Assembly (NCBI RefSeq): GCF_040438925.1
Contig: NZ_CP159258.1
Span: 5,789,001-5,853,000, forward strand
Length of the DNA: 64,000 nt
Origin: Pseudomonas sp. MYb327
GTDB lineage: Bacteria; Pseudomonadota; Gammaproteobacteria; Pseudomonadales; Pseudomonadaceae
Direction: 5' to 3'
Shown here: positions 9,602 to 22,544 of the stretch, one piece after another
Position numbering within the stretch: position 1 is the first letter of the stretch
How the letters are laid out: every line of letters begins with the position of its first letter
The notes under the pieces: generated by a model
Seen by the model: only the letters and a program-made list of their open reading frames with translations
Database searches by the model: none
What the model was told of the DNA's origin: nothing
Position numbers and translations under genes: made by a program

Positions 9602-10102
9602 ATGTCAAATAACGACCAAAAGCGCGACGAAGGCTACATCGAGAAGCTGGTTCAAGTTAACCGCGTAGCCAAAACCGTTAAAGGCGGCCGTATCTTCACT
9701 TTCACCGCGTTGACCGTGGTTGGTGATGGTAAGGGCCGTGTTGGCTTCGGCCGTGGCAAGTCGCGTGAAGTGCCTGCTGCGATCCAGAAGGCAATGGAAG
9801 CTGCTCGCCGCAACATGATCCAGGTTGATCTGAACGGCACCACTCTGCAGTACGCAATGAAGTCCGCTCACGGCGCTTCGAAGGTGTACATGCAGCCTGC
9901 TTCTGAAGGTACCGGTATCATCGCTGGCGGCGCAATGCGTGCCGTTCTCGAAGTTGCTGGCGTTCAGAACGTTCTGGCCAAGTGCTACGGCTCGACTAAC
10001 CCGGTAAACGTGGTTCACGCCACTTTCAAGGGTTTGAAAGCAATGCAGTCTCCTGAATCCATTGCCGCCAAGCGTGGCAAAAGCGTCAAGGAGATCTTCT
10101 GA
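9602..10102 (+). CDS. rpsE: 30S ribosomal protein S5
   Basis: A 166-residue S5 ([29 protein letters not shown]), with the loop linked to spectinomycin sensitivity ([11 protein letters not shown] near residues 22-32) intact. It contributes to decoding accuracy and the mRNA helicase site. It starts 3 bases after the rplR stop. Confidence 0.97.
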
Positions 10103-10104
10103 TC

Positions 10105-10281
10105 ATGGCTACCGTTAAAGTAACGCTGATCAAAAGCATGACCGGCCGCATCCCTAACCACAAACTGTGCGTTAAGGGTCTGGGTCTGCGTCGCATCGGT
10201 CACACTGTAGAAGTCCAGGATACTCCCGAGAATCGCGGGATGATCAACAAGGCTTACTACATGCTGCGTGTCGAGGGTTAA
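10105..10281 (+). CDS. rpmD: 50S ribosomal protein L30
   Basis: A 58-residue L30 ([20 protein letters not shown] ...), ATG at 10105, TAA at 10279-10281. It begins 2 bases after rpsE and ends 3 bases before rplO. Position and sequence leave little doubt despite the short length. Confidence 0.95.
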
Positions 10282-10284
10282 TCG

Positions 10285-10722
10285 ATGAAACTCAATGATC
10301 TGAGTCCAGCGCCGGGTTCCCGTCGCGAAAAGCATCGTCCGGGCCGTGGTATCGGTAGTGGTTTGGGTAAGACTGGTGGCCGTGGTCACAAAGGTCAAAC
10401 CTCCCGCTCCGGTGGCACCATTGCTCCAGGCTTTGAAGGCGGTCAACAGCCGCTGCATCGTCGCCTGCCGAAGTTCGGTTTCGTTTCCCTGAAAGCCATG
10501 GACCGCGCAGAAGTGCGTCTGTCCGAGCTGGCTAAAGTGGAAGGCGACATCGTCACCGTGCAGTCCCTGAAAGATGCCAACGTGATCAACGTCAACGTTC
10601 AGCGTGTGAAAATCATGCTGTCCGGCGAAGTTACTCGCGCTGTAACCATCGGAAAGGGAATCGGCGCCACCAAAGGTGCGCGTGCGGCTATCGAAGCAGC
10701 TGGCGGCAAGTTCGAGGAATAA
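10285..10722 (+). CDS. rplO: 50S ribosomal protein L15
   Basis: A 145-residue L15 ([22 protein letters not shown]) with the glycine-rich basic N-terminus that threads into 23S rRNA. It is a late assembly protein. The stop is directly followed by the secY start, as is common in the spc group. Confidence 0.97.
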   Translation: MKLNDLSPAPGSRREKHRPGRGIGSGLGKTGGRGHKGQTSRSGGTIAPGFEGGQQPLHRRLPKFGFVSLKAMDRAEVRLSELAKVEGDIVTVQSLKDANVINVNVQRVKIMLSGEVTRAVTIGKGIGATKGARAAIEAAGGKFEE

Positions 10723-12051
10723 ATGGCTAAGCAAGGTGCTCTCTCTGCGCTCGGCAAAGGCGGTATGTCTGAACTCTGGGCTCGTCTGCGTTTTCTGTTC
10801 CTGGCGATTATCGTCTACCGAATAGGCGCACACATCCCGGTTCCAGGTATCAACCCGGACCGACTCGCGGACCTGTTTCGACAGAATGAGGGGACCATTC
10901 TTAGCTTGTTCAACATGTTTTCCGGCGGCGCGCTGGAGCGGATGAGCATCTTTGCGCTGGGGATCATGCCGTACATTTCGGCATCGATCATCATGCAGCT
11001 GATGACCGCCGTCAGCCCGCAGCTGGAGCAGTTGAAGAAGGAAGGTGAAGCTGGCCGTCGCAAGATCAGCCAGTACACCCGCTACGGCACTGTCGTCCTG
11101 GCTCTCGTCCAGGCCATTGGCATGTCCATTGGTCTGGCGGGGCAGGGCGTAGCGTTCACTGGTGACTTTGGCTTCCATTTCGTCGCGGTATCCACTTTTG
11201 TGGCTGGTGCGATGTTCATGATGTGGCTGGGTGAGCAGATTACTGAGCGTGGTGTTGGCAACGGTATCTCGATGTTGATTTTTTCGGGTATCGTCGCCGG
11301 TCTTCCGAGAGCGATCGGGCAGTCTTTCGAGTCTGCGCGTCAGGGTGATATCAACATCTTCGCCCTAGTTGCCATCGGTTTGCTGGCAGTAGCGATTATC
11401 GGTTTCGTGGTGTTCATTGAGCGTGGTCAGCGTCGTATTGCTGTTCACTACGCCAAGCGTCAGCAGGGCCGAAAGGTCTTCGCTGCGCAGACCAGCCACT
11501 TGCCGCTGAAGGTGAACATGGCCGGCGTTATTCCGGCTATTTTCGCGAGCAGCATTTTGCTGTTCCCGGCTTCGTTGGGTGCCTGGTTCGGCCAGTCTGA
11601 AGGTATGGGCTGGTTGCAGGACATCTCGCAGTCGATCGCTCCTGGTCAGCCGTTGAATATTCTGCTGTTTAGTGCAGGGATTATTTTCTTCTGCTTCTTC
11701 TATACGGCGTTGATGTTCAATCCGAAAGACGTAGCGGAAAACCTGAAGAAGTCCGGTGCCTTTATTCCGGGCATCCGTCCAGGTGAGCAGTCTGCGCGCT
11801 ACATTGATGGCGTTCTGACTCGCTTGACCATGTTCGGTGCTCTTTACATGACGGCCGTGTGCCTGTTGCCCCAGTTCCTGGTGGTTGCAGCCAACGTACC
11901 GTTCTACCTTGGCGGGACCTCGTTGCTGATCGTCGTCGTGGTTGTGATGGACTTCATGTCCCAAGTACAATCGCACCTCGTTTCGCACCAGTACGAATCC
12001 CTGATGAAGAAAGCCAACCTGAAGGGTTACGGCAGCGGCATGCTGCGCTGA
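10723..12051 (+). CDS. secY: Preprotein translocase subunit SecY
   Basis: A 442-residue inner membrane protein with about ten hydrophobic helices, the channel of the SecYEG translocon. The N-terminus ([25 protein letters not shown]) and the pore-region GxxPxIxAS pattern ([12 protein letters not shown]) fit the family. It is inserted among ribosomal genes as in most bacteria, linking export capacity to translation. Confidence 0.98.
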   Translation: MAKQGALSALGKGGMSELWARLRFLFLAIIVYRIGAHIPVPGINPDRLADLFRQNEGTILSLFNMFSGGALERMSIFALGIMPYISASIIMQLMTAVSPQLEQLKKEGEAGRRKISQYTRYGTVVLALVQAIGMSIGLAGQGVAFTGDFGFHFVAVSTFVAGAMFMMWLGEQITERGVGNGISMLIFSGIVAGLPRAIGQSFESARQGDINIFALVAIGLLAVAIIGFVVFIERGQRRIAVHYAKRQQGRKVFAAQTSHLPLKVNMAGVIPAIFASSILLFPASLGAWFGQSEGMGWLQDISQSIAPGQPLNILLFSAGIIFFCFFYTALMFNPKDVAENLKKSGAFIPGIRPGEQSARYIDGVLTRLTMFGALYMTAVCLLPQFLVVAANVPFYLGGTSLLIVVVVVMDFMSQVQSHLVSHQYESLMKKANLKGYGSGMLR

Positions 12052-12075
12052 CCCATAAGGTTCGAGGAGTTGGTG

Positions 12076-12192
12076 ATGAAAGTTCGTGCATCGGTGAAAA
12101 AGCTGTGCCGTAACTGCAAGATTATTCGCCGCGAAGGTGTTGTTCGAGTAATTTGCAGCGCGGAACCGCGTCACAAACAGCGCCAAGGCTGA
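12076..12192 (+). CDS. rpmJ: 50S ribosomal protein L36
   Basis: A 38-residue L36 ([20 protein letters not shown] ...). Cys11, Cys14 and Cys27 with a following histidine form the zinc ribbon, so this is the zinc-binding (C+) form. ATG 12076 follows GAGGAGTTGGTG. It ends the spc group before a hairpin. Confidence 0.95.
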
Positions 12193-12210
12193 GTGTGATT
12201 GTGCTTCAAG

Positions 12211-12240
12211 CCCGGTAGCTAGTGCGCTACCGGGTTGATT
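12211..12240 (+). terminator. Hairpin after rpmJ, probable partial terminator
   Basis: CCCGGTAGC (12211-12219) pairs with GCTACCGGG (12226-12234), followed by TTGATTATTTGTTATT. The T tract is broken by A and G, so read-through into rpsM is plausible. The gap to rpsM (12193-12322) has no gene; I see no consensus promoter there, though it may hold the S4-responsive leader known for alpha operons in gamma-proteobacteria. Confidence 0.6.
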
Positions 12241-12322
12241 ATTTGTTATTACAGCGATATTATCTCGCGCCCTATTTCTTGGCTTCCGGGGCGTAGGTAG
12301 CTGTCAATTGGAGTCCCACTGA

Positions 12323-12679
12323 ATGGCCCGTATTGCAGGCGTTAACATTCCAGATAACAAGCATACTGTTATCTCGCTGACCTACATCTATGGTGTTGGT
12401 CGCACTACTGCACAGAAAATTTGTGCAGAGACTGGGGTAAACCCAGCAGCAAAGATCAAAGATCTGAGCGACGAGCAAATCGAACAGCTGCGTGGCGAAG
12501 TGGCGAAGTTCACCACTGAAGGTGACCTGCGTCGCGAAATCAACATGAAAATCAAGCGCTTGATGGACCTCGGTTGCTATCGCGGTCTGCGTCATCGTCG
12601 TGGTCTTCCAGTACGCGGTCAGCGTACCAAGACCAACGCGCGTACCCGTAAAGGTCCGCGTAAGCCGATCCGCAAGTAA
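12323..12679 (+). CDS. rpsM: 30S ribosomal protein S13
   Basis: A 118-residue S13 ([26 protein letters not shown]), in the head of the 30S subunit contacting tRNA and L5. It starts the alpha group. The helix-hairpin-helix segment and the C-terminal basic tail ([21 protein letters not shown] region) are normal. Confidence 0.97.
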   Translation: MARIAGVNIPDNKHTVISLTYIYGVGRTTAQKICAETGVNPAAKIKDLSDEQIEQLRGEVAKFTTEGDLRREINMKIKRLMDLGCYRGLRHRRGLPVRGQRTKTNARTRKGPRKPIRK

Positions 12680-12709
12680 TCGCCCCAGCGAATCGACAGG
12701 AAAATTATC

Positions 12710-13099
12710 ATGGCAAAACCTGCTGCTCGTCCTCGTAAAAAAGTTAAAAAGACAGTGGTTGATGGCATCGCCCACATCCATGCATCTTTTAACAACACCA
12801 TCGTGACCATTACCGACCGTCAAGGTAACGCTCTTTCCTGGGCTACCTCCGGTGGTTCGGGTTTCCGCGGTTCCCGCAAGTCCACCCCGTTTGCTGCTCA
12901 AGTAGCTGCTGAACGTGCTGGTCAAGCTGCGCTGGAATACGGCCTGAAAAACCTCGACGTAAACGTCAAAGGTCCAGGTCCAGGTCGTGAATCCGCAGTT
13001 CGCGCTTTGAACGGCTGTGGCTACAAGATCGCCAGCATCACCGACGTGACGCCAATCCCGCACAACGGGTGCCGTCCGCCGAAGAAGCGCCGCGTGTAA
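12710..13099 (+). CDS. rpsK: 30S ribosomal protein S11
   Basis: A 129-residue S11 ([24 protein letters not shown]), at the platform of the 30S subunit near the mRNA exit. It ends in the typical [14 protein letters not shown]. Spacing to rpsM is 30 bases. Confidence 0.97.
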   Translation: MAKPAARPRKKVKKTVVDGIAHIHASFNNTIVTITDRQGNALSWATSGGSGFRGSRKSTPFAAQVAAERAGQAALEYGLKNLDVNVKGPGPGRESAVRALNGCGYKIASITDVTPIPHNGCRPPKKRRV

Positions 13100-13117
13100 T
13101 CCAGGAGATTGTAAAGA

Positions 13118-13738
13118 ATGGCTCGTTACATTGGTCCAAAATGCAAACTCGCTCGTCGCGAAGGCACCGATCTCTTCCTGAAGAGCGGCGTGCGCGCGAT
13201 CGAATCGAAGTGCAACATTGAAGCAGCACCTGGTATCCACGGCCAACGCCGCGGTCGCCAGTCCGATTACGGCACCCAACTGCGTGAAAAGCAGAAGGTC
13301 CGTCGTATCTACGGCGTTCTCGAGCGTCAATTCAGCGGCTACTACAAAGAAGCTGCTGGTAAGAAAGGTGCAACCGGTGAAAACCTGCTGCAACTGCTCG
13401 AATGCCGTCTGGACAACGTTGTATACCGTATGGGCTTTGGTTCGACTCGTGCCGAATCCCGTCAGCTGGTATCGCACAAGTCGATCAGCGTAAACGGTCA
13501 AACCGTTAACGTTCCGTCCTACCAGGTTCGTGCTGGTGACGTGGTTGCTGTTCGCGAGAAAGCAAAAAACCAACTTCGCATTGTCCAAGCTCTCGATCTG
13601 TGTGCCCAGCGTGGCCGCGTAGAATGGGTAGAAGTAGACACTGAGAAGAAGTCGGGCGTTTTCAAGAACGTTCCAGCTCGCAGTGATCTGTCCGCCGACA
13701 TCAACGAAAGCCTGATTGTCGAGCTCTACTCCAAGTAA
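13118..13738 (+). CDS. rpsD: 30S ribosomal protein S4
   Basis: A 206-residue S4 ([24 protein letters not shown]) with an S4 RNA-binding domain near residues 95-155. It nucleates 30S assembly and in E. coli represses the alpha operon. The zinc CxxC cluster found in some S4 proteins is absent. Confidence 0.97.
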   Translation: MARYIGPKCKLARREGTDLFLKSGVRAIESKCNIEAAPGIHGQRRGRQSDYGTQLREKQKVRRIYGVLERQFSGYYKEAAGKKGATGENLLQLLECRLDNVVYRMGFGSTRAESRQLVSHKSISVNGQTVNVPSYQVRAGDVVAVREKAKNQLRIVQALDLCAQRGRVEWVEVDTEKKSGVFKNVPARSDLSADINESLIVELYSK

Positions 13739-13760
13739 GGGCTAGAAAATAGGTGCATCC

Positions 13761-14762
13761 ATGCAGATTTCGGTAAATGAGTTCCTGACACCTCGCCACA
13801 TTGATGTGCAAGTTGTCAGTCCAACCCGCGCCAAGATCACTCTCGAGCCTCTCGAGCGTGGTTTTGGCCACACCCTGGGCAACGCGCTGCGCCGCATCCT
13901 GTTGTCCTCAATGCCCGGCTGTGCAGTAGTCGAGGCCGAGATTGACGGTGTGCTCCACGAGTACAGCGCCATCGAAGGTGTACAGGAAGACGTAATTGAA
14001 ATCCTGTTGAACCTTAAAGGTCTGGCTATCAAGCTGCACGGTCGTGACGAAGTTACGCTGACCTTGTCGAAGAAGGGTTCGGGGGTGGTTACCGCTGCCG
14101 ATATTCAGCTGGATCATGATGTCGAGATCGTTAACCCCGATCACGTAATCGCTAACCTGGCGTCTAACGGCGCCCTGAACATGAAGCTAGTAGTAGCTCG
14201 TGGTCGTGGTTATGAACCGGCCGACTCGCGTCAGAGCGATGAAGACGAAAGCCGCAGCATTGGTCGCTTGCAGCTTGACTCTTCGTTCAGCCCGGTTCGC
14301 CGTATCGCATACGTGGTGGAAAACGCCCGTGTCGAGCAGCGTACTAACCTGGACAAGCTGGTTATTGATCTGGAAACCAACGGTACTCTGGATCCTGAAG
14401 AGGCTATCCGCCGCGCTGCAACCATCCTGCAACAGCAGTTGGCTGCGTTCGTCGACCTCAAAGGTGACAGCGAACCAGTGGTAATCGAGCAAGAAGACGA
14501 GATCGATCCGATCCTGCTTCGCCCGGTTGACGATCTGGAACTGACTGTACGTTCGGCTAACTGCCTTAAGGCGGAAAACATCTACTACATCGGTGACCTG
14601 ATTCAGCGTACCGAAGTAGAGCTGTTGAAGACTCCGAACCTTGGCAAGAAATCCTTGACTGAAATCAAGGACGTTCTGGCCTCCCGCGGTCTGTCCCTCG
14701 GCATGCGCCTCGACAACTGGCCGCCTGCAAGTCTTAAGAAGGACGACAAGGCGACTGCCTGA
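13761..14762 (+). CDS. rpoA: RNA polymerase alpha subunit
   Basis: A 333-residue alpha subunit. The N-terminal assembly domain spans about residues 1-235 and the C-terminal DNA- and activator-binding domain about 250-320 ([20 protein letters not shown]). The C-terminus carries the charged tail KKDDKATA. It lies between rpsD and rplQ in the standard alpha operon. Confidence 0.98.
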   Translation: MQISVNEFLTPRHIDVQVVSPTRAKITLEPLERGFGHTLGNALRRILLSSMPGCAVVEAEIDGVLHEYSAIEGVQEDVIEILLNLKGLAIKLHGRDEVTLTLSKKGSGVVTAADIQLDHDVEIVNPDHVIANLASNGALNMKLVVARGRGYEPADSRQSDEDESRSIGRLQLDSSFSPVRRIAYVVENARVEQRTNLDKLVIDLETNGTLDPEEAIRRAATILQQQLAAFVDLKGDSEPVVIEQEDEIDPILLRPVDDLELTVRSANCLKAENIYYIGDLIQRTEVELLKTPNLGKKSLTEIKDVLASRGLSLGMRLDNWPPASLKKDDKATA

Positions 14763-14804
14763 TCGTCGTAATCACCGAACGTAGTGTTTGGTAAGGAATG
14801 AACC

Positions 14805-15191
14805 ATGCGTCATCGTAAAAGTGGTCGTCACCTGAGCCGCACCAGCTCGCACCGCAAGGCCATGTTCCAAAACATGGCGGTGTCGCTGTTCGAGCACGAG
14901 CTGATCAAAACTACTCTGCCAAAAGCTAAAGAACTGCGCCGCGTTGCCGAGCCGCTGATCACTTTGGCCAAGACAGATAGCGTTGCTAACCGTCGTCTGG
15001 CTTTCGACCGTACTCGTTCGAAAGCTATCGTTGGTAAGCTCTTCAACGACCTGGGCAAGCGTTACGCTACCCGTGAGGGTGGCTACCTGCGCATCCTCAA
15101 GTGCGGTTTCCGCGCTGGCGACAACGCGCCTATGGCGTACGTCGAGTTGGTTGATCGTGCTACTGCTGGCGAAGCTGTATCCGCCGAGTAA
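14805..15191 (+). CDS. rplQ: 50S ribosomal protein L17
   Basis: A 128-residue L17 ([20 protein letters not shown]), the last gene of the alpha operon. AAGGAA precedes the ATG. A strong terminator follows 22 bases after the stop. Confidence 0.97.
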   Translation: MRHRKSGRHLSRTSSHRKAMFQNMAVSLFEHELIKTTLPKAKELRRVAEPLITLAKTDSVANRRLAFDRTRSKAIVGKLFNDLGKRYATREGGYLRILKCGFRAGDNAPMAYVELVDRATAGEAVSAE

Positions 15192-15212
15192 GACGTCAGT
15201 CTGAAACAAAGG

Positions 15213-15236
15213 ACCGGGCCTAGTGCCCGGTTTTTT
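15213..15236 (+). terminator. Terminator of the alpha operon
   Basis: CCGGGC (15214-15219) pairs with GCCCGG (15225-15230) around CTAGT and is followed by six T. It ends the long ribosomal protein cluster. Confidence 0.9.
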
Positions 15237-15290
15237 GTGCCTGTTTGAAAAGCGATCAAACGTGCGTGCAGTTTAGTTTTTATCTATCGA

Positions 15291-15304
15291 TTGACATTAG
15301 TCAA
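15291..15304 (+). promoter_or_regulatory. Anr/FNR-like box upstream of katA
   Basis: TTGAC-ATTA-GTCAA is a perfect inverted repeat of the Anr/FNR type (TTGAT-N4-ATCAA). It lies 86 bases before the katA start. Its first six bases could also act as a -35 box (TTGACA), but I find no good -10 at the matching distance. An Anr-dependent katA promoter is known in P. aeruginosa, which supports the regulatory reading. Confidence 0.5.
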
Positions 15305-15389
15305 TGAATTAGAGCATGTCATCTCGATCATCAATACTTCCTTTCAGCCGATTAGCCGGCAGTTCAAGACTGACAAAGGAAGAGATCGC

Positions 15390-16844
15390 ATGAGCCAAAA
15401 TAAAACGCTTACAACTGCCAGTGGCGCTCCTGTCGCCGATAACCAGAATTCCCGTTCCGCCGGCCCTCGAGGCCCCCTGCTCCTCGACGACTTCCACTTG
15501 ATCGAGAAGCTCGCACACTTCAATCGTGAAAACATTCCTGAGCGTCGTGTACACGCCAAGGGTTCGGGGGCTTACGGTACGTTTACCGTGACTCGCGATA
15601 TCACCCAATACACCAGCGCCAGGTTGTTTGAGTCTATCGGCAAGCAAACTCCAACCTTTCTGCGGTTCTCCACTGTCGGTGGCGAACGCGGCTCGGCTGA
15701 TACCGAGCGCGATCCTCGTGGCTTTGCGCTGAAGTTCTACACCGAGGAAGGCAACTGGGACATTGTTGGCAACAACACGCCGGTGTTCTTCATTCGTGAT
15801 CCGCTGAAATTCCCGGACTTCATACACACTCAAAAGCGCCTGCCGCAAAGCAACCTGAAAAGCGCCCAGGCGATGTGGGACTTCTGGTCGCACTCTCCTG
15901 AAGCGTTGCACCAGGTCACTATCTTGTTTTCGGATCGCGGCATTCCCGATGGCTACCGTCACATGCACGGGTTCGGCAGTCACACCTATAGCTTGATCAG
16001 CGCCAAAGGCGAACGTCACTGGGTCAAGTGGCACTACAAGACCCAGCAAGGGATCAAGAATCTGGCGCCAGCAGACGCCGCACGCTTGGCCGGTACAGAT
16101 CCTGATTACGCACAGCGTGATCTGTTTGAGGCTATTGAGCGCGGCGACTACCCGAAGTGGCGTGTGTGCATACAGATCATGAGCGAGGCCCAAGCCGAAG
16201 CGCACTACGAGAATCCGTTCGACGTGACCAAAACCTGGTCGCAGAAAGAGTTTCCGCTGATCGAAGTCGGTGTGTTGGAGTTGAACCGTAATCCGCTCAA
16301 TTACTTTGCCGAAGTCGAACAAGCTGCCTTTGGTCCGAGCAACATGGTGCCGGGTGTAGGACTGTCGCCAGATCGCATGTTGCAAGGTCGTGTTTTCGCT
16401 TACGCCGATGCGCACCGCTACCGTGTTGGCACCAACCACCAGCAACTGCCGGTGAACGCGCCTCGCAGTCCGGTAAACACTTACCAACGCGATGGCTCAA
16501 TGGCGTTTGGTAGCAACGGCGGTGCGGCACCGAACTACGAGCCGAACAGCCACGTGGACTCGCCTAAGCAGGCGCCTCGTTATGCCGAGCCTGGGTTGGC
16601 TTTGAGCGGCGCTGCGGATCGCTATGATCATCGTGAGGATACCGACTACTACAGCCACGCCGGTGCACTGTTCCGGTTGATGAGCGATGATCAGAAAAAA
16701 CTACTGGTCAGCAATATCTCCGGCGCAATGGCAGGCGTATCAAGCGATGTGGTCGACCGTCAGTTGCAGCATTTCTACAAGGCCGATCCGGCGTATGGAG
16801 AAGCAATCGCAACGCTGCTCAACGTACAGCTTAACGAAGTCTAA
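15390..16844 (+). CDS. katA: Monofunctional heme catalase
   Basis: A 484-residue small-subunit catalase that splits hydrogen peroxide. The distal histidine is His55 ([13 protein letters not shown]), the distal asparagine lies in VGNNTPVFF near 128-129, and the proximal tyrosine is in [14 protein letters not shown] place the start at ATG 15390 after AAAGGAAGAG; the frame is open further upstream but unlike the family. No signal peptide is seen, so cytoplasmic. ftnA follows, a linkage known in P. aeruginosa between peroxide and iron handling. Confidence 0.95.
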   Translation: MSQNKTLTTASGAPVADNQNSRSAGPRGPLLLDDFHLIEKLAHFNRENIPERRVHAKGSGAYGTFTVTRDITQYTSARLFESIGKQTPTFLRFSTVGGERGSADTERDPRGFALKFYTEEGNWDIVGNNTPVFFIRDPLKFPDFIHTQKRLPQSNLKSAQAMWDFWSHSPEALHQVTILFSDRGIPDGYRHMHGFGSHTYSLISAKGERHWVKWHYKTQQGIKNLAPADAARLAGTDPDYAQRDLFEAIERGDYPKWRVCIQIMSEAQAEAHYENPFDVTKTWSQKEFPLIEVGVLELNRNPLNYFAEVEQAAFGPSNMVPGVGLSPDRMLQGRVFAYADAHRYRVGTNHQQLPVNAPRSPVNTYQRDGSMAFGSNGGAAPNYEPNSHVDSPKQAPRYAEPGLALSGAADRYDHREDTDYYSHAGALFRLMSDDQKKLLVSNISGAMAGVSSDVVDRQLQHFYKADPAYGEAIATLLNVQLNEV

Positions 16845-16855
16845 ATGAGAAGCAG

Positions 16856-16880
16856 AACCGCCCTTATTTGGGCGGTTTTT
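16856..16880 (+). terminator. Terminator of katA
   Basis: AACCGCCC (16856-16863) pairs with GGGCGGTT (16870-16877) around TTATTT, then T to 16880. It separates katA from ftnA, which must have its own promoter in 16881-16993. Confidence 0.9.
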
Positions 16881-16993
16881 ACGTTATTTAAACTATTTTT
16901 CTCAGAATATCTTCGCTTTTATCGCGCAAACGAAGTGACCAATCCGTCGTCGTGGTTCAAACTACAGACTTTCAAGCAGGGAGATGTAGGGCG

Positions 16994-17458
16994 ATGCAAG
17001 GCCACCCAGACGTAATCGATTACCTCAACACATTGCTGACCGGCGAACTGGCCGCGCGCGATCAATATTTCGTCCATTCGCGGATGTATGAGGACTGGGG
17101 TTTCACCAAGCTCTACGAACGAATCAACCACGAAATGGAAGAAGAAGCAGGGCACGCCGACGCGCTGATGCGCCGGATCCTCATGCTTGAAGGCACTCCG
17201 CGTATGCGTCCGGACGACCTTGATGTTGGGACTACGGTGCCGGAAATGCTCGAAGCGGATCTACGTCTTGAGTACAAAGTCCGAGCAGCGCTGTGCAAGG
17301 GCATCAAGCTCTGCGAGCAGCACAAGGACTATGTCAGTCGCGAAATGCTGCGGGTCCAATTACATGACACCGAAGAAGATCACACTTACTGGCTCGAGAA
17401 GCAGTTGGGCCTGATCAAGTTGATTGGTCTCGAGAATTACCTGCAATCCCACGCCTGA
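16994..17458 (+). CDS. ftnA: Bacterial ferritin FtnA (often annotated as bacterioferritin)
   Basis: A 154-residue four-helix iron storage protein ([20 protein letters not shown]). Ferroxidase ligands Glu18, Glu51, His54, Glu93, Glu127 and His130 are present. Position 52, the heme-binding Met in true bacterioferritins, is Ala, so a heme-free ferritin is expected. This agrees with the P. aeruginosa gene next to katA, first called bfrA and later shown to be a ferritin. The start is ATG 16994 after GGGAGATGTAGGG. Confidence 0.88.
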   Translation: MQGHPDVIDYLNTLLTGELAARDQYFVHSRMYEDWGFTKLYERINHEMEEEAGHADALMRRILMLEGTPRMRPDDLDVGTTVPEMLEADLRLEYKVRAALCKGIKLCEQHKDYVSREMLRVQLHDTEEDHTYWLEKQLGLIKLIGLENYLQSHA

Positions 17459-17473
17459 TTGCTCGGATACAAC

Positions 17474-17510
17474 AAAGCCCCTGTCACTGATGAGGTGACA
17501 GGGGCTTTTT
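17474..17510. terminator. Shared bidirectional terminator of ftnA and uvrA
   Basis: A 14-bp stem, AAAGCCCCTGTCAC (17474-17487) with GTGACAGGGGCTTT (17495-17508), has T on both flanks as read from either side. It stands between the convergent ends of ftnA and uvrA. Confidence 0.92.
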
Positions 17511-17522
17511 CATGGCCTGGAT

Positions 17523-20357
<2,835 letters not shown>

Positions 20358-20547
20358 GGTGGCCTCGCTCGGCGGGCGTCGAAAACGTAGGAGTATACGG
20401 CCAAATACTGGATGGATGCACACTATCGAATAATGTCATTACAGCCTTAGATGAAAGCTCTGTCATCTAGCGCGGCAAAGCGTCGCGATATACCCCGCCA
20501 ATCGATGGGACTGGTAGAATCGCCGCCGGTTCACATGAGGTTTTTCC

Positions 20548-21945
20548 ATGCACGATCCCCACAGCGAACGCATGAGTGGCAGCGAGACCCGCGCGGCGAG
20601 TGGTCTGGCCCTGGTGTTCGCCTTCCGTATGCTAGGCATGTTCATGGTGTTGCCGGTGTTGGCGACCTATGGCATGGACCTGGCGGGCGCGACCCCGGCC
20701 CTGATCGGGCTGGCGATTGGCGCTTATGGCCTGACCCAGGCGATTTTCCAGATTCCATTCGGCTTCATTTCCGACCGCATCGGCCGCCGCCCGGTGATCT
20801 ACCTCGGTTTGATCGTCTTCGCCCTCGGCAGCGTGCTCGCGGCCAACGCCGATTCGATCTGGGGCGTGATCGCCGGACGAATCCTGCAAGGTGCCGGAGC
20901 AATTTCTGCAGCGGTCATGGCGTTGCTGTCAGACCTGACCCGTGAACAGCATCGGACCAAAGCCATGGCCATGATCGGCATGACGATTGGTCTGTCGTTC
21001 GCTGTCGCCATGGTTGTCGGACCGCTGCTGACTCGCGCGTTTGGCCTGTCCGGGTTGTTCCTTGCCACCGGCGGCATGGCCTTGTTTGGCATTGTGATCG
21101 TGATGTTCATGGTGCCGCGCTCCACGGGGCCGTTGCAGCATCGCGAATCCGGCGTGGCGCGCCAGGCTTTGATCCCGACGCTCAAGCATCCGGACTTGCT
21201 GCGCCTGGACCTCGGCATTTTTGTGCTGCACGCGATGCTGATGTCGAGCTTCGTCGCTTTGCCGCTGGCCCTGGTCGAAAAAGCCGGGCTGCCCAAGGAG
21301 CAGCACTGGTGGGTGTACCTGACCGCGCTGCTGATTTCTTTCTTCGCCATGATCCCGTTCATCATCTACGGCGAGAAGCGACGCAAAATGAAACGAGTTT
21401 TGCTCGGCGCCGTCGTGACGCTGATGCTCACTGAGCTATTCTTCTGGCAGTTCGGCGACAGCTTGCGGGCTCTGGTGATCGGTACGGTGGTGTTCTTTAC
21501 CGCGTTCAATCTACTGGAAGCTTCGTTGCCATCGCTGATCAGCAAGGTTTCACCGGCAGGCGGCAAAGGCACGGCGATGGGGGTTTATTCCACCAGTCAG
21601 TTCCTCGGATCGGCACTGGGCGGGATCCTCGGCGGCTGGTTGTTCCAGCATGGCGGTTTGTCGGTTGTGTTCCTCGGTTGCGCCGGGCTGGCTGCACTTT
21701 GGCTGGTCTTTGCTGTTACCATGCGTGAACCTCCCTACGTGACAAGCCTGCGCTTGCCGTTGTCGCCCGAGGCAATCCGCGAAGCGGGTCTGGTCGAGCG
21801 CCTGAAGGCTGTCGTAGGGGTAACAGATGCAGTGATCGTCGCGGATGAAGCGGCGATTTACATCAAATTGGACACCGAACTATTGGATCGCACCACCCTT
21901 GAGCGCCTGGTGAACAACCCGGCCGAGGCAGCGTGCGTAGCCTAG
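20548..21945 (+). CDS. MFS transporter, YajR-like with C-terminal soluble domain
   Basis: A 465-residue major facilitator protein with twelve hydrophobic segments and the DRIGRRP loop between helices 2 and 3. After helix 12, about 65 residues (LKAVVGVTDAVIVADEAAIYIKLD) form a ferredoxin-like soluble domain, as in E. coli YajR. The substrate is unknown. GAGG precedes the ATG at 20548. The gene is divergent from uvrA and 9 bases upstream of ssb, an order also found in P. aeruginosa. Confidence 0.85.
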   Translation: MHDPHSERMSGSETRAASGLALVFAFRMLGMFMVLPVLATYGMDLAGATPALIGLAIGAYGLTQAIFQIPFGFISDRIGRRPVIYLGLIVFALGSVLAANADSIWGVIAGRILQGAGAISAAVMALLSDLTREQHRTKAMAMIGMTIGLSFAVAMVVGPLLTRAFGLSGLFLATGGMALFGIVIVMFMVPRSTGPLQHRESGVARQALIPTLKHPDLLRLDLGIFVLHAMLMSSFVALPLALVEKAGLPKEQHWWVYLTALLISFFAMIPFIIYGEKRRKMKRVLLGAVVTLMLTELFFWQFGDSLRALVIGTVVFFTAFNLLEASLPSLISKVSPAGGKGTAMGVYSTSQFLGSALGGILGGWLFQHGGLSVVFLGCAGLAALWLVFAVTMREPPYVTSLRLPLSPEAIREAGLVERLKAVVGVTDAVIVADEAAIYIKLDTELLDRTTLERLVNNPAEAACVA

Positions 21946-21954
21946 GAGAACGTA

Positions 21955-22467
21955 ATGGCCCGTGGGGTTAACAAAGTCATATTGGTCGGCACTTGCGGCC
22001 AGGATCCTGAAGTTCGTTACCTGCCGAATGGCAACGCCGTGACCAACCTGAGTCTGGCGACCAGCGAACAGTGGACCGACAAGCAAACCGGTCAGAAAGT
22101 CGAAAAAACCGAATGGCACCGTGTGTCGATGTTCGGCAAGGTTGCAGAGATCGCTGGCGAATACCTTCGTAAAGGTTCGCAGGTCTACATCGAAGGCAAA
22201 CTGCAGACCCGCGAGTGGGAAAAAGACGGTATCAAGCGTTACACCACTGAAATCGTGGTCGACATGCAAGGCACCATGCAATTGCTGGGTGGCCGTCCTC
22301 AGGGCGAGCAACAGGGCCAGGGCGGTGGTAACTACCAGCAATCCGCTCCGCGTCCGCAGGCTCAGCGCCCAGCACCGCAACAGCAGCCACAGCGTCCAGC
22401 GCCTCAACAAGCCGCGCCGCAACCGGCTCCGGATTTCGACAGCTTTGACGACGATATTCCGTTCTAA
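21955..22467 (+). CDS. ssb: Single-stranded DNA-binding protein
   Basis: A 170-residue SSB. Residues 1-110 form the OB fold ([22 protein letters not shown]), followed by a Gln/Pro-rich disordered linker (about 115-160) and the acidic tip DDDIPF that recruits repair and replication partners. It starts 9 bases after the MFS gene, so the two may share a transcript in addition to any ssb promoter. Confidence 0.97.
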   Translation: MARGVNKVILVGTCGQDPEVRYLPNGNAVTNLSLATSEQWTDKQTGQKVEKTEWHRVSMFGKVAEIAGEYLRKGSQVYIEGKLQTREWEKDGIKRYTTEIVVDMQGTMQLLGGRPQGEQQGQGGGNYQQSAPRPQAQRPAPQQQPQRPAPQQAAPQPAPDFDSFDDDIPF

Positions 22468-22492
22468 GCAACTGCTTCCCCGAACGGCATAA

Positions 22493-22528
22493 AAAAGGCC
22501 CGTAGCGCTCAACCGCTACGGGCCTTTT
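22493..22528. terminator. Bidirectional terminator between ssb and the hydrolase gene
   Basis: AAAAGGCCCGTAGCG (22493-22507) pairs with CGCTACGGGCCTTTT (22514-22528), with T tracts on both strands. It ends ssb (+) and the alpha/beta hydrolase gene (-). Confidence 0.92.
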
Positions 22529-22544
22529 GCTTTTTCAGATTCGA

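Noticed and set aside
12241..12322. Consensus promoter before rpsM
   Set aside because: TTGTTA and TATTAT are present but only nine bases apart; no pair with proper spacing was found.
20409..20424. Possible LexA box upstream of uvrA (CTG-N10-CAC)
   Set aside because: The second half is CAC instead of CAG and the interior is not AT-rich alternating, so it is too far from the Pseudomonas LexA consensus.
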